A stretch of DNA of 64,000 bases from Bacilli bacterium (GCA_017525035.1 JAFXTH010000005.1:64025-128024); one strand, 5' to 3'; shown: positions 53,198 through 61,266, numbered from the stretch's first letter. The notes: generated by a model from the letters alone, not told the origin. Numbers and translations: made by a program.

Positions 53198-53944
53198 ATG
53201 GGATTCGTGTTTGGATTTCTTGGTATAATATTTGGAATAATATTCTTACTTATAATTGCATACATATACTTAGTACACAAACTAAGAGGTATGGGATTTC
53301 AAGGCAACAGCTTATCAGATATTAAAGATGAAATAGAAGATATCGCTGATACAGTACCTAAGCAAGTAAGTGGAATGACTCAAATATTCTTACCGCAAAT
53401 ATTGAATGATTTTGAAGATTTTAATTTAAATGAATTATATTTGCTAACAGAGAAGAGTATAAGGCAAGTATTAAATGCAATAGAAAATAAAGATTTAAAT
53501 ATCTTACATGATAAAGATTTTAACTTAATAAATAAAAAGTTAAAATTTCAATTGGAAGATTTAATAAATAGTGATATACTATACACGTATGATGATATAA
53601 TTTTTCATAAACACGCAATAAAGAATTATATAAAGAAAAATGGTACTGCAACTATAGAAATAACATCATCTTTAGAATATTATTATGGCAAAAGTGTTAA
53701 TGGAGAAAACAAAGTAAAAAGCAAGAAGAAAAAGCAAGTAAGATATATTACTAAGTACGTTTATATCGTCAATAATGATGCCTACAAAAAAGACATCAAT
53801 ATATATGGACTAAATTGTCCTAACTGTGGTGCTGTGGTACAAAGCTTAGGAAATAAAAAATGTTCATATTGTAAAACTAGTCTAAATATTCAAGTAGTTG
53901 ATCTACTTAAATGTTGGAAATTAATAGAAATAAAAGAGAATTAG
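53198..53944 (+). CDS. Membrane protein with C-terminal zinc ribbon
   Basis: A 248-residue protein with one N-terminal transmembrane helix (about residues 5-27), a helical and mixed cytoplasmic region (DFEDFNLNELYLLTEKSIRQVLNAIENKD; GTATIEITSSLEYYYGKSVNG) and a C-terminal zinc ribbon CPNCGAVVQSLGNKKCSYC. The middle recalls Tim44-like domains. It lies one base after the prepilin-like gene and 10 bases before the SPFH gene, so it may work with the SPFH protein at the membrane. Confidence 0.65.
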   Translation: MGFVFGFLGIIFGIIFLLIIAYIYLVHKLRGMGFQGNSLSDIKDEIEDIADTVPKQVSGMTQIFLPQILNDFEDFNLNELYLLTEKSIRQVLNAIENKDLNILHDKDFNLINKKLKFQLEDLINSDILYTYDDIIFHKHAIKNYIKKNGTATIEITSSLEYYYGKSVNGENKVKSKKKKQVRYITKYVYIVNNDAYKKDINIYGLNCPNCGAVVQSLGNKKCSYCKTSLNIQVVDLLKCWKLIEIKEN

Positions 53945-53954
53945 GAGGAAAACT

Positions 53955-55226
53955 ATGGGATTAATTAAAGCCGCTCTAGGAGCAATTGGCGGAACATTAG
54001 GGGATCAATGGAAGGATCTCATCAGCTGTGAGGACATGGGTAATGATGTTCTTATGGTTAAAAAAACAACTAAGAATGGAATCATTACAAAAGACAGTAG
54101 AATCATTGTAGCACCTGGTCAAGTTGCAGTAATCTACGATTCTGGAACAATTCTAGATGCAACAGCAGAAGAAGGATCATATAACTTTGATCAATCAACT
54201 TCACCATCTTTCTTTGCAGGTCAATTTGGTGACGTATTCAAAGAAATGTGGACTCGTTTCACATATGGTGGAGCACCAAATAAAGAACAAGCAGTATTCT
54301 TCTTTAATATTAAAGAAATAAAAGATAACAAATTTGGAACAGGAACACCAATTCCATATCAAGATTGGTCACATCCAATTCCAAACCAAATGACAGGATC
54401 TATGACTCCATTAAGAGTACAAGTTAGATGTTATGGTAAATATACATTTAAAATTAATGATCCAGCAATATTCATGAGAAATCATGCAGGAACTGCAGAT
54501 AAAGTTACTAAAGATGATTTAGTAGAACAAATGAGAACAGAAGTTGTAGCTTCATTCCAAAACGTATTAAACGAACTTGGAACAGCTAATCATAAAGTTC
54601 CAGTACTAGAACTTCCAAGTAACACAGATGAAATTAAAAAGACAATGGACGAGAAAGTATTCGACGCACCAATCCGTGAAAGAGGAATTCAATTAGTAGG
54701 ATTTGCTGTTGAATCAGTAACTCTTGATGATGAATCTTCTAAGAAGATTGATAACTACGAACTTTCTTCAAATGCTTACATGCAACAAGGTACTCTTGTT
54801 GGTGCATATGCTAATGCAGTTCAAGATGCAGCTAACAACGCTAACGGAGCAGCTAATGGTTTCTATGGTGTTGGTATGATGAACATGGCAAGTGGAGGAA
54901 TGATGGGTGGTACAGCTCAAGGTGTATTCCAAGGTCAAGGTGTGTCAGCACAAACTCCAGTTGATCCATTTGCTAAACCTGAAGTTGCAGCAGTAGCAGC
55001 AGCTCCAGCAGCAGCACCTGTTGAAGCAGGAGTTCCATGTCCTAAATGTGGTACACCAATAGTAGGTAAGTTCTGTACTGAATGTGGAACACCAAAACCA
55101 AGTGATGAACCAGCTCCAGCAGCACCTGCTGAAGAAGCACCAGCAACAGAAGAAAAGAAATGCCCACAATGCGGAGCAGTAGTAACTGGTAAATTCTGTA
55201 CTGAATGTGGAACTGAAATAGAATAG
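53955..55226 (+). CDS. SPFH-domain (YdjI-like) protein with two zinc ribbons
   Basis: A 423-residue protein. Residues about 1-290 are the SPFH/virion-core-like domain of the YdjI family (DVLMVKKTTKNGIITKDSRIIVAPGQVAVIYDSG; YGGAPNKEQAVFFFN; LRVQVRCYGKYTFKINDP). A Gly/Met/Ala-rich linker leads to two zinc ribbons (CPKCGTPIVGKFCTECGT and CPQCGAVVTGKFCTECGT) joined by a Pro/Ala/Glu spacer. SPFH proteins form membrane-associated rings or microdomain scaffolds; YdjI is part of an envelope-stress group in Bacillus. TTAGGAGG precedes the ATG. Confidence 0.88.
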   Translation: MGLIKAALGAIGGTLGDQWKDLISCEDMGNDVLMVKKTTKNGIITKDSRIIVAPGQVAVIYDSGTILDATAEEGSYNFDQSTSPSFFAGQFGDVFKEMWTRFTYGGAPNKEQAVFFFNIKEIKDNKFGTGTPIPYQDWSHPIPNQMTGSMTPLRVQVRCYGKYTFKINDPAIFMRNHAGTADKVTKDDLVEQMRTEVVASFQNVLNELGTANHKVPVLELPSNTDEIKKTMDEKVFDAPIRERGIQLVGFAVESVTLDDESSKKIDNYELSSNAYMQQGTLVGAYANAVQDAANNANGAANGFYGVGMMNMASGGMMGGTAQGVFQGQGVSAQTPVDPFAKPEVAAVAAAPAAAPVEAGVPCPKCGTPIVGKFCTECGTPKPSDEPAPAAPAEEAPATEEKKCPQCGAVVTGKFCTECGTEIE

Positions 55227-55231
55227 CAAAA

Positions 55232-55262
55232 TAAAAGAACTTCATTTGAAGTTCTTTTTTTA
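55232..55262 (+). terminator. Rho-independent terminator, probably bidirectional
   Basis: AAAGAACTTC and GAAGTTCTTT stem with T-run on the plus strand and TTTTATTTT on the minus strand; it serves the SPFH gene and the convergent rnhC. Confidence 0.85.
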
Positions 55263-55264
55263 TT

Positions 55265-56197
55265 TTAATAAATCATAATACCAAGAATTCTTTCGGTATT
55301 TTTAAAGTTGTATTTGGCAACTTCCTTAAGTTTTCCTTTACCATATGTTTCTACAACTTCTTTACCAACTGAATCAACATCAGCTCCAGCTCCTTTTACC
55401 AAAGGAATATGCAAGCTATCAGATAATTTATCAAATTCTTTCAAGAAAATATATCTACTAATAATAGATGCACAAGCAACAGCTAAGTTTTTATCTTCTG
55501 CTTTAGTCATAAATGTAATATCTCTTTGTATTTCTGGATTACCTTGTAAATATTCATAATATCTTGCTTCACGAGCAAATTCATCAACAATTATAAAGTC
55601 ATATTTTAAATCTTCTTCATGAGTCATTCTCCATAACACTTTATTATGCATAATAGCCTTAATTTTATTAATATTATAAGTATCGCTATATTTTGCATTA
55701 TATTCTGAATTACTCATAATTAAGCTTTTGTATTTAATCTTTTTAATAAGTTCAGGTGCTACTTTAAGAATCTTTTCATCATCTAGTTTTTTTGAATCCT
55801 TAACTCCAAGAGATTCTACGAAAGGTATATCATCTTTTGCTACATAACAACTTGTTACAACAATAGGTCCAAAATAATCACCTGTACCAACTTCATCTGA
55901 TCCAATAGAAGAGCAAGTATAATATTTCATTTCATCTTTTTTGATCTTAGTAGTATTAACCCTTGAACTTCCATCAATATCAGCCCACATATTGGCATCA
56001 ATATCAGCACTAATACCTTGAAACATTACTTTGCCTGATTCATATAATGTAATAACAGTATCGCCATCTTGTGCTTGAAAAACAACATATGGTATTACCT
56101 TATCCCTTTTTTTATCTTCATAGAATTTAATAAGTTTCTCTCTAGTTTTATCACTAACTCTAAGAACAACACAATTGTTTGGATTCTTATTAGCCAT
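55265..56197 (-). CDS. rnhC: Ribonuclease HIII
   Basis: A 310-residue enzyme, the only minus-strand gene in the window. The N-terminal TBP-like substrate-binding domain (VVFQAQDGDTVITLYESGKVMFQG) is followed by the RNase H core with SSIGSDEVGTGDYFGPIVV (D101, E102), IIVDEFAREARYYEYLQG and ACASIISRYIFLKEF. The start is ATG at 56197 on the minus strand with GAGGTGG; a GTG nine bases further upstream is within that site. RNase HIII removes RNA-DNA hybrids and overlaps in role with RnhB. Confidence 0.95.
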   Translation of the reverse strand: MANKNPNNCVVLRVSDKTREKLIKFYEDKKRDKVIPYVVFQAQDGDTVITLYESGKVMFQGISADIDANMWADIDGSSRVNTTKIKKDEMKYYTCSSIGSDEVGTGDYFGPIVVTSCYVAKDDIPFVESLGVKDSKKLDDEKILKVAPELIKKIKYKSLIMSNSEYNAKYSDTYNINKIKAIMHNKVLWRMTHEEDLKYDFIIVDEFAREARYYEYLQGNPEIQRDITFMTKAEDKNLAVACASIISRYIFLKEFDKLSDSLHIPLVKGAGADVDSVGKEVVETYGKGKLKEVAKYNFKNTERILGIMIY

Positions 56198-56216
56198 AGC
56201 AACCACCTCTAATTAA

Positions 56217-56225
56217 ATTATAACA
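56217..56225 (-). promoter_or_regulatory. Extended -10 promoter of rnhC
   Basis: TGTTATAAT read on the minus strand, about 20 bases before the rnhC ATG; weak -35. It is divergent from the tRNA promoter. Confidence 0.45.
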
Positions 56226-56292
56226 TTTATTTACTATATTTATTAATCAAAATAAATAAAAATGTAAATAATGATAAAATCTTAATTTTTTC

Positions 56293-56321
56293 TTGCATGA
56301 GATATTAAAATATGATATTAT
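56293..56321 (+). promoter_or_regulatory. tRNA operon promoter
   Basis: TTGCAT (56293-56298), 17-base spacer, TATTAT (56316-56321) with TG at 56313-56314, 13 bases before the first tRNA. Confidence 0.6.
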
Positions 56322-56334
56322 TATTTTTGTCGAT

Positions 56335-56411
56335 GGACCCTTAGCTCAGTTGGTTAGAGCATCCGGCTCATAACCGGGCGGTCATAGGTTCGAGTCCTAT
56401 AGGGTCCACCA
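56335..56411 (+). tRNA. tRNA with CAT anticodon (Ile2 or elongator Met)
   Basis: A complete 77-base cloverleaf: acceptor GGACCCT/AGGGTCC, discriminator A, encoded CCA, D-arm GCTC..GAGC, anticodon loop CTCATAA, T-arm ATAGG TTCGAGT CCTAT. G1-C72 is paired and the anticodon stem (TCCGG/CCGGG) lacks three G-C pairs, so it is not initiator tRNA. The acceptor and D-arm (GGACCCTTAGCTCAG) look more like Firmicutes tRNA-Ile2, which needs lysidine at C34, than elongator Met, but this needs a model comparison. Confidence 0.92.
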
Positions 56412-56425
56412 CTTATAATATATAT

Positions 56426-56509
56426 GCGGGTGTGGCGGAATTGGCAGACGCACTAGACTTAGGATCTAGCGCCTTTGGCTTGCAGGTTCAACTCCTGTCA
56501 CCCGCACCA
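56426..56509 (+). tRNA. tRNA-Leu (TAG)
   Basis: An 84-base cloverleaf with acceptor GCGGGTG/CACCCGC, discriminator A and encoded CCA. The anticodon stem is CTAGA/TCTAG with loop CTTAGGA (anticodon TAG at 56460-56462), and the long variable arm marks a class II tRNA. It lies 14 bases after the first tRNA, so both are processed from one transcript. Confidence 0.95.
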
Positions 56510-56520
56510 TATTGTTAAAA

Positions 56521-56547
56521 GATCAATCAGAAATGATTGATTTTTTT
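56521..56547 (+). terminator. Rho-independent terminator of the tRNA operon
   Basis: ATCAATCA and TGATTGAT stem with seven Ts. Its right half is identical over 20 bases to the terminator at 57188-57218. Confidence 0.85.
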
Positions 56548-56564
56548 GTTTTCAAATATTTTTA

Positions 56565-56573
56565 TGCTATAAT
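56565..56573 (+). promoter_or_regulatory. Extended -10 promoter element
   Basis: TGCTATAAT following the tRNA terminator, 42 bases before ATG 56615. Confidence 0.45.
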
Positions 56574-56614
56574 AAATATATAATAGAAGTAAAATAAAAT
56601 GCGAGGTACAATAA

Positions 56615-57175
56615 ATGGGAAAAGTTGTAGAAAATCAAGATAAGTTTCTTGAATGTATGAGAAGAGCTGTAAGTGATATCGAAGGAGAAGAATTTGAACT
56701 TAAAACCGTAAACCTATATCATCCATGGTATACATTATTTGGTGATAATTTTAGAGTAGGGCGTATAGTCGTTATGGGGAATAAGGACTATATGGATAAA
56801 TTTAGAATTAGTGAAAAAGAACTTTTTGCTGGTATAGATAAAGCAGCTCCAGAGTCAACTGACTATAGAGCACAAGCATTGCCTAAATGGTTTGCTCAAA
56901 ATGATGAACAAACAAAATCACTAGTTTTAAAAGAAACAAGTGATAGACTAGCTAATGGTGAAATAGTTCATAGTTATAAGCCTGTAACAAACTTAAATAA
57001 GTATTATCAATATGCAAGCGGGTTAATTAATATTTTAAATAGTATTAAAGATGACGATGAGTATCTTGAAAGAGTTTCAAATGACCTAGACGACATTGTT
57101 CAAGTAGTTAAACCAAGAAAAGATGAACCTGTTAGCAAGACGATGCAACAAGAAGAGATAGGACCACAAAAATAG
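56615..57175 (+). CDS. Unknown soluble protein
   Basis: A 186-residue mixed alpha/beta protein, no signal peptide. The middle reads FRVGRIVVMGNKDYMDKFRISEKELFAGIDKA and the second half is helical (LNKYYQYASGLINILNSIKDDDEYLERVSNDLDDIV) with a charged tail. No family recognised. It is alone between two near-identical terminators, with GCGAGG before the ATG. Confidence 0.6.
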   Translation: MGKVVENQDKFLECMRRAVSDIEGEEFELKTVNLYHPWYTLFGDNFRVGRIVVMGNKDYMDKFRISEKELFAGIDKAAPESTDYRAQALPKWFAQNDEQTKSLVLKETSDRLANGEIVHSYKPVTNLNKYYQYASGLINILNSIKDDDEYLERVSNDLDDIVQVVKPRKDEPVSKTMQQEEIGPQK

Positions 57176-57187
57176 TAAAATAAATAT

Positions 57188-57218
57188 AAAAATCAATCCA
57201 AAATGATTGATTTTTTTG
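57188..57218 (+). terminator. Rho-independent terminator
   Basis: AAATCAATC and GATTGATTT stem with T-run; near-copy of the one at 56521-56547. Confidence 0.85.
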
Positions 57219-57236
57219 TTCTACAAACACCAAAAC

Positions 57237-57265
57237 TTGATTTTTAAGGCAAAATATGGTATAAT
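57237..57265 (+). promoter_or_regulatory. Promoter with extended -10
   Basis: TTGATT (57237-57242), 17-base spacer, TATAAT (57260-57265) with TG at 57257-57258. Confidence 0.65.
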
Positions 57266-57294
57266 ATGCGCATATATATGGGGGAGTTATAGTT

Positions 57295-58761
57295 ATGGAA
57301 AAGAATTTTATTCCGAAATTAGAAACAGAAAAATATTTAATTGGTAGTTTTGATGCTTATTTAGATGCAACAAAACAATTAATTAAAAACAATCAAAATA
57401 TGATAGATGAAAGCAATATGATTATATTATTAATGCCAACTAATTATAGAGCAGCAATCGTAGATAAAAATGGAGAATATGTAGGATATATCGGATTATA
57501 TAATGTTGATGCTAAAAACGGTATTGGATCTATAAGATTTGAAACAAATAGAGAATTAAATGAAACAGATAAAGAGGCAATACTTAATGAATTTACTAAA
57601 TATGCTAACGATTCATTGAATATTACTAGTATACAAGAAACAGTATATACAACAGATAAAGGAGCAGAAATAGAAAGAACTGCAATTGCTCCAGCAGCAA
57701 ATATTGTTCTTACTAATGATGTTTTAGTACCTGGAATATCTGATGAGGATTTAGCAAAGTTCTCAGAAGAATATTCAGTACCAAAATTACAGTTTCCTTT
57801 TACTATTAAAGCAAACGATAGAACAATAGGTATTATTGGTTTAAGTAGTCTTATTTGGTCAAATAAAAGAGCTAATTTAAATATATTTTTAGATAAAGCT
57901 TTAGGTGATGATGTAGCTAAAGAATTATCTGGTTTACTTATAGATGATTATATTAATTATGTTCATGCATCAAACGTTCATAATGTTACATTATCAGTTA
58001 ATGGAAGCAATAATGCAATGTTAGACTTATTAAATAGAACTAATATGAACTATTATGGTACTATACCATTTGGTGCAGTAAATGGAAGTAATGTTGAATC
58101 AAATTTAATGTTCCAACATATTCCTAATATGAAAAAAGAAAATGGAATATTCGTTCCAGATAATAAATTTGTACCAGTATCAATGATAGACACTGATAAA
58201 AAAGAAATGTCAGAAAAGATTGATTTAGGTAATGGATTTAAAATGGTAAGACCAACTGCATTCGAAAAAGAAGGAATCGATGCAAATCACATAATCGATG
58301 GTCATATAAATGCTATGAAAAATAGAGATGGATTTACAATACCTCTAGGAGAAGATAAATACTTCTTACAAAGAGGTAATGGAAACTATGGTATTTCTAA
58401 AGCAGTAATGAACTTTAGTTATGTAGTTTTAGATGAAAAAAATAACTATGCAGGATACGTAAATATCTTAAGAACAAATTCAGATGGCAAAAACGTAGAA
58501 ATAGAAATAGGAATAGATCCTAAATTACAACATAATGGTTTAGGTACTATGGCTATAAATGCATTCTATGATGAATTATTCTCTATGGGTGTTGCAAGTG
58601 TTACAAGTTCAGTATTTAGTTTTAACACTCCATCAATTAAATTACACGAAAAAGTAGCTAAATTAAATGGTATAAGATTAGAATCATATTACATTAATGG
58701 AAAACAATGGAATATGAATGTATATTCACAAGTAAATGAAAAAATTAAAACACTTTCATAG
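57295..58761 (+). CDS. GNAT-family protein with three acetyltransferase-like domains
   Basis: A 488-residue soluble protein. The C-terminal domain (about 310-488) is a standard GNAT acetyltransferase with the acetyl-CoA loop IEIGIDPKLQHNGLGTMAINAFYDELFSMG and the trailing NTPSIKLHEKVAKLNG. The middle (about 145-300: RTIGIIGLSSLIWSNKRANLNIFLDKALGDDVAKEL ... NAMLDLLNRTNMNYYGTIPFG) and the N-terminus (EYVGYIGLYNVDAKNGIGSIRFETNRELN) repeat the GNAT strand-helix order but lack the Q/R-x-x-G-x-G/A loop, so they are probably inactive. The acceptor is unknown. A GGGGGAG ribosome site precedes the ATG. Confidence 0.75.
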   Translation: MEKNFIPKLETEKYLIGSFDAYLDATKQLIKNNQNMIDESNMIILLMPTNYRAAIVDKNGEYVGYIGLYNVDAKNGIGSIRFETNRELNETDKEAILNEFTKYANDSLNITSIQETVYTTDKGAEIERTAIAPAANIVLTNDVLVPGISDEDLAKFSEEYSVPKLQFPFTIKANDRTIGIIGLSSLIWSNKRANLNIFLDKALGDDVAKELSGLLIDDYINYVHASNVHNVTLSVNGSNNAMLDLLNRTNMNYYGTIPFGAVNGSNVESNLMFQHIPNMKKENGIFVPDNKFVPVSMIDTDKKEMSEKIDLGNGFKMVRPTAFEKEGIDANHIIDGHINAMKNRDGFTIPLGEDKYFLQRGNGNYGISKAVMNFSYVVLDEKNNYAGYVNILRTNSDGKNVEIEIGIDPKLQHNGLGTMAINAFYDELFSMGVASVTSSVFSFNTPSIKLHEKVAKLNGIRLESYYINGKQWNMNVYSQVNEKIKTLS

Positions 58762-58782
58762 ACGTTATATATATGATATAAT
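58754..58782 (+). promoter_or_regulatory. Promoter with extended -10
   Basis: TTTCAT (weak -35), 17-base spacer, TATAAT (58777-58782) with TG at 58774-58775. Confidence 0.45.
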
Positions 58783-58805
58783 GTATCTGAAAGTGGTGAT
58801 AATGT

Positions 58806-58958
58806 ATGGATAATAGCGAAAAAGAATTAGAAAAAAAAGTTGAACAAACAACAGAAATAAATCAAGACAAAAAAGATATCGAAGATTTTATAAAAGAAGT
58901 AAATAAACAAATAAAAGAATTACACGAAGAGGGGTTATTAAAGAAAAAAGATGAGTAA
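58806..58958 (+). CDS. 50-residue charged small protein
   Basis: A short frame encoding a 50-residue, highly charged helical peptide (MDNSEKELEKKVEQ ... HEEGLLKKKDE) with its own extended -10 promoter, a GTGGTGAT ribosome site and a terminator overlapping its stop. These three signals make translation likely despite the length. Function unknown. Coiled-coil pairing is plausible. Confidence 0.65.
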   Translation: MDNSEKELEKKVEQTTEINQDKKDIEDFIKEVNKQIKELHEEGLLKKKDE

Positions 58959-58970
58959 TCATCTTTTTTC
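58944..58970 (+). terminator. Rho-independent terminator
   Basis: AAAAAGATGA and TCATCTTTTT stem with T-run, including the stop of the small gene. Confidence 0.8.
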
Positions 58971-58976
58971 ATTTGT

Positions 58977-59005
58977 TTTACAAACATTTATATAAATGAT
59001 ATAAT
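58977..59005 (+). promoter_or_regulatory. Promoter with extended -10
   Basis: TTTACA (58977-58982), 17-base spacer, TATAAT (59000-59005) with TG at 58997-58998. Confidence 0.7.
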
Positions 59006-59031
59006 ATAGGCACTTTTAAAGGGGCATATTT

Positions 59032-60366
59032 ATGAATAATAAGAATAAATATACAAAATATAAAACTTTAATAATTGTATTTGTAATAGTGCTTTTAATA
59101 GTACTAGTATCTTTACTATTATCTAAATTAGTATTACCTTTAAGTGTCATTTTAATATTTATTGGTCTATTATATTTATCTATATACTATCCTAAAAAGA
59201 AAGATGATGAAGAAATTGAAATAGTTATAATATCTAAAGATAGTGAAGAAAAGAAAAAGGAAGAACTTAGAAACAAACTTAAAGACAATATCTTAGCTAT
59301 TGATATAAAAACTATAAAAGATAGTAAGAACGAAGATAAAGTAATTGAAATTGATATAGTATCAATAAAAGATGATAAAGAAGACAAAAAAGTAACAAGT
59401 TATATTAAACAAGAAAATGTAACGGAGAAAGTTTTATTTGCAAACAATATACCTAAAAAAGAATATGAAAAAGCTAAAGAAGAAAAAGAAGTAGTTACGA
59501 AATTATCTGAAAGCATAAGAAAACTTAAAGATAATCCTACTATTATTACTAAATCAAAAGAAGACGCTAAAACTATCAATAAACTATTTAAAAGTAGTGT
59601 ATCTACTAAACCAAGTTATATTGTCACATCATCATTTAATAATAAAGAAAACAATGCAAAAAGAAGAGTTAACGCAAGAAAACTTGCCAACAACGTGTAT
59701 AATGCCTGTGATAAAGAAATAAAAGAAAATAAGATTGAACCATTAACAAAAGAAGAAAAACTAACATGTGCCTATATAAAAACTGCTGTAGACGATAAAG
59801 ATGTTAAGTTTTCCAAGGATAAAGATGGCTACATAAATGTAATTGGTAGTAATTCTTCAAGAATAAAATTTAAAATAGGGAAAAAAGATAAATACGTAGT
59901 ACTTCCAAAAGATGAAGCAAAGAGTATAAAACTTGATAAATATGAATGTAGCAATGAAGAAAACAAAAATAGTAATATACGTGTAGTATTGAACAAAATA
60001 AAAGATGTTTTAATAATTAAAAATCCTTTAATTAAAATATTAAAGAAAGAAAAAATAATAAAAGAAAAGAAAGATGAATATTCATTTAATATTAGTATAG
60101 AAGAAGCTAAGAAATTAATTAAGTTAGAAGAAGAAAACAAAAAACTATTAGATAAACTTAGTAATATTAATAAAAATGCCCACATTCTTCATGATAGCAA
60201 GAGCTATAATCAAGAATTAAAGCTGTTAAATAAAGGAATAAATAAGTTAAAGAACAAGAACATTAATATAACTAATTTAATTATTAGAAGAAACAATTTA
60301 TTAAAATTTTTGAGCCAAGAAAAAGAGAAACAAAAGCAATTGAAAAAAATTAACAATAACAACTAG
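59032..60366 (+). CDS. Membrane-anchored lysine-rich protein
   Basis: A 444-residue protein with two N-terminal transmembrane helices (about residues 12-32 and 34-52) forming a hairpin, then almost 390 residues of strongly charged, lysine-rich cytoplasmic sequence with coiled-coil parts (ISIEEAKKLIKLEEENKKLLDKLSNINKN and a final KEKQKQLKK). A central stretch (about 245-300, FSKDKDGYINVIGSNSSRIKFKIGKKDKYVVLP) may be a small folded domain. No family recognised. AAAGGGG precedes the ATG. No terminator is seen after it. Confidence 0.6.
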   Translation: MNNKNKYTKYKTLIIVFVIVLLIVLVSLLLSKLVLPLSVILIFIGLLYLSIYYPKKKDDEEIEIVIISKDSEEKKKEELRNKLKDNILAIDIKTIKDSKNEDKVIEIDIVSIKDDKEDKKVTSYIKQENVTEKVLFANNIPKKEYEKAKEEKEVVTKLSESIRKLKDNPTIITKSKEDAKTINKLFKSSVSTKPSYIVTSSFNNKENNAKRRVNARKLANNVYNACDKEIKENKIEPLTKEEKLTCAYIKTAVDDKDVKFSKDKDGYINVIGSNSSRIKFKIGKKDKYVVLPKDEAKSIKLDKYECSNEENKNSNIRVVLNKIKDVLIIKNPLIKILKKEKIIKEKKDEYSFNISIEEAKKLIKLEEENKKLLDKLSNINKNAHILHDSKSYNQELKLLNKGINKLKNKNINITNLIIRRNNLLKFLSQEKEKQKQLKKINNNN

Positions 60367-60372
60367 ATTAAC

Positions 60373-60401
60373 TTGATATAGAAATGCCATTATGCTAAGA
60401 T
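60373..60401 (+). promoter_or_regulatory. Promoter with extended -10 (TGCTAAGAT)
   Basis: TTGATA (60373-60378), 17-base spacer, TAAGAT (60396-60401) with TG at 60393-60394; same form as the promoter at 47870-47898. Confidence 0.6.
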
Positions 60402-60423
60402 AAATAACTATGGGGGCATTATT

Positions 60424-61203
60424 ATGGCAGATAAGAAATTAGAACGTGAATTAAGAATAATACGTGAGAAGTTGGCAGATTTTGAAGATACAAGAGTAAT
60501 AGATGAAAAACAATACATAGATTTAGTTTTTGCAACAGCAAAAAACTATGGTCAAAATACAATTAGTTTGTTTGCATTTGCATTAATTCTTGGTGTAATT
60601 GGTGAATCATCAGAATTTGATAGAGTAGCTAGAAGATTAGATGTTAGAAAAATAGATCTTGATGATATATATAATAGTAAGTATTTTCGTGGAAAAGAAA
60701 ATGGTGAGGATAACGTTCGTTTCGAAATGTCTTATGAGGATTTTGAAGAGATTATAAATAGAGATCCAGAAGCAACTGTTGCAATTAATAATGCCATGCT
60801 TAAATACAATGCTACACTTGAAATGGCATTTGTAAGCGAAGGCAAATGCCAATTAAAAAATGATGATCCTAATGGTGAATTTACTACAGCATATTATGAT
60901 GAACCTGGCGCTGAATCAGAAGAAGTTGCTTATACAGATGGTGAAATTGTAGATGATGGTATATTCCCTGATACAGAAGAGCCATATACGACTGAAAGAG
61001 ATTTTACAGTTAAAAACGCTACTTATCTTATTGTTACAACGGAAAGCAAAGGTGTAGTACGTGGTGCTACGGTACGTGGCTTTGCTATAGGAGACTTTCA
61101 AAATATAATTGATGAAACAATGAAAATTAAAAAAGGTAATCATTCTGGATATAAAATAAGCATTAAAGATAAGCCTAGAGCTTATACTCTACATAGAAAT
61201 TAA
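60424..61203 (+). CDS. Unknown soluble protein
   Basis: A 259-residue acidic protein of unknown function. The first half is helical (KLERELRIIREKLADFE; QYIDLVFATAKNYGQNTISLFAFALILGVIG; MSYEDFEEIINRDPEATVAINNAM). A glutamate/aspartate linker (about 150-190) leads to a small beta domain (FTVKNATYLIVTTESKGVVRGATVRGFAIGDFQNII). One hydrophobic helix in the first half is too short and polar to be a clear membrane span. GGGGGCA lies before the ATG. A terminator follows. Confidence 0.6.
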   Translation: MADKKLERELRIIREKLADFEDTRVIDEKQYIDLVFATAKNYGQNTISLFAFALILGVIGESSEFDRVARRLDVRKIDLDDIYNSKYFRGKENGEDNVRFEMSYEDFEEIINRDPEATVAINNAMLKYNATLEMAFVSEGKCQLKNDDPNGEFTTAYYDEPGAESEEVAYTDGEIVDDGIFPDTEEPYTTERDFTVKNATYLIVTTESKGVVRGATVRGFAIGDFQNIIDETMKIKKGNHSGYKISIKDKPRAYTLHRN

Positions 61204-61229
61204 AACATTTGATTTTTCAAATGTTTTTT
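61202..61229 (+). terminator. Rho-independent terminator
   Basis: AAAACATTTGA and TCAAATGTTTT stem with T-run. Confidence 0.85.
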
Positions 61230-61241
61230 ATTGCAATAATG

Positions 61242-61250
61242 TGTTATAAT
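61242..61250 (+). promoter_or_regulatory. Extended -10 promoter element
   Basis: TGTTATAAT 16 bases before ATG 61267; -35 weak. Confidence 0.5.
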
Positions 61251-61266
61251 AAAATAGGTGATTAAA

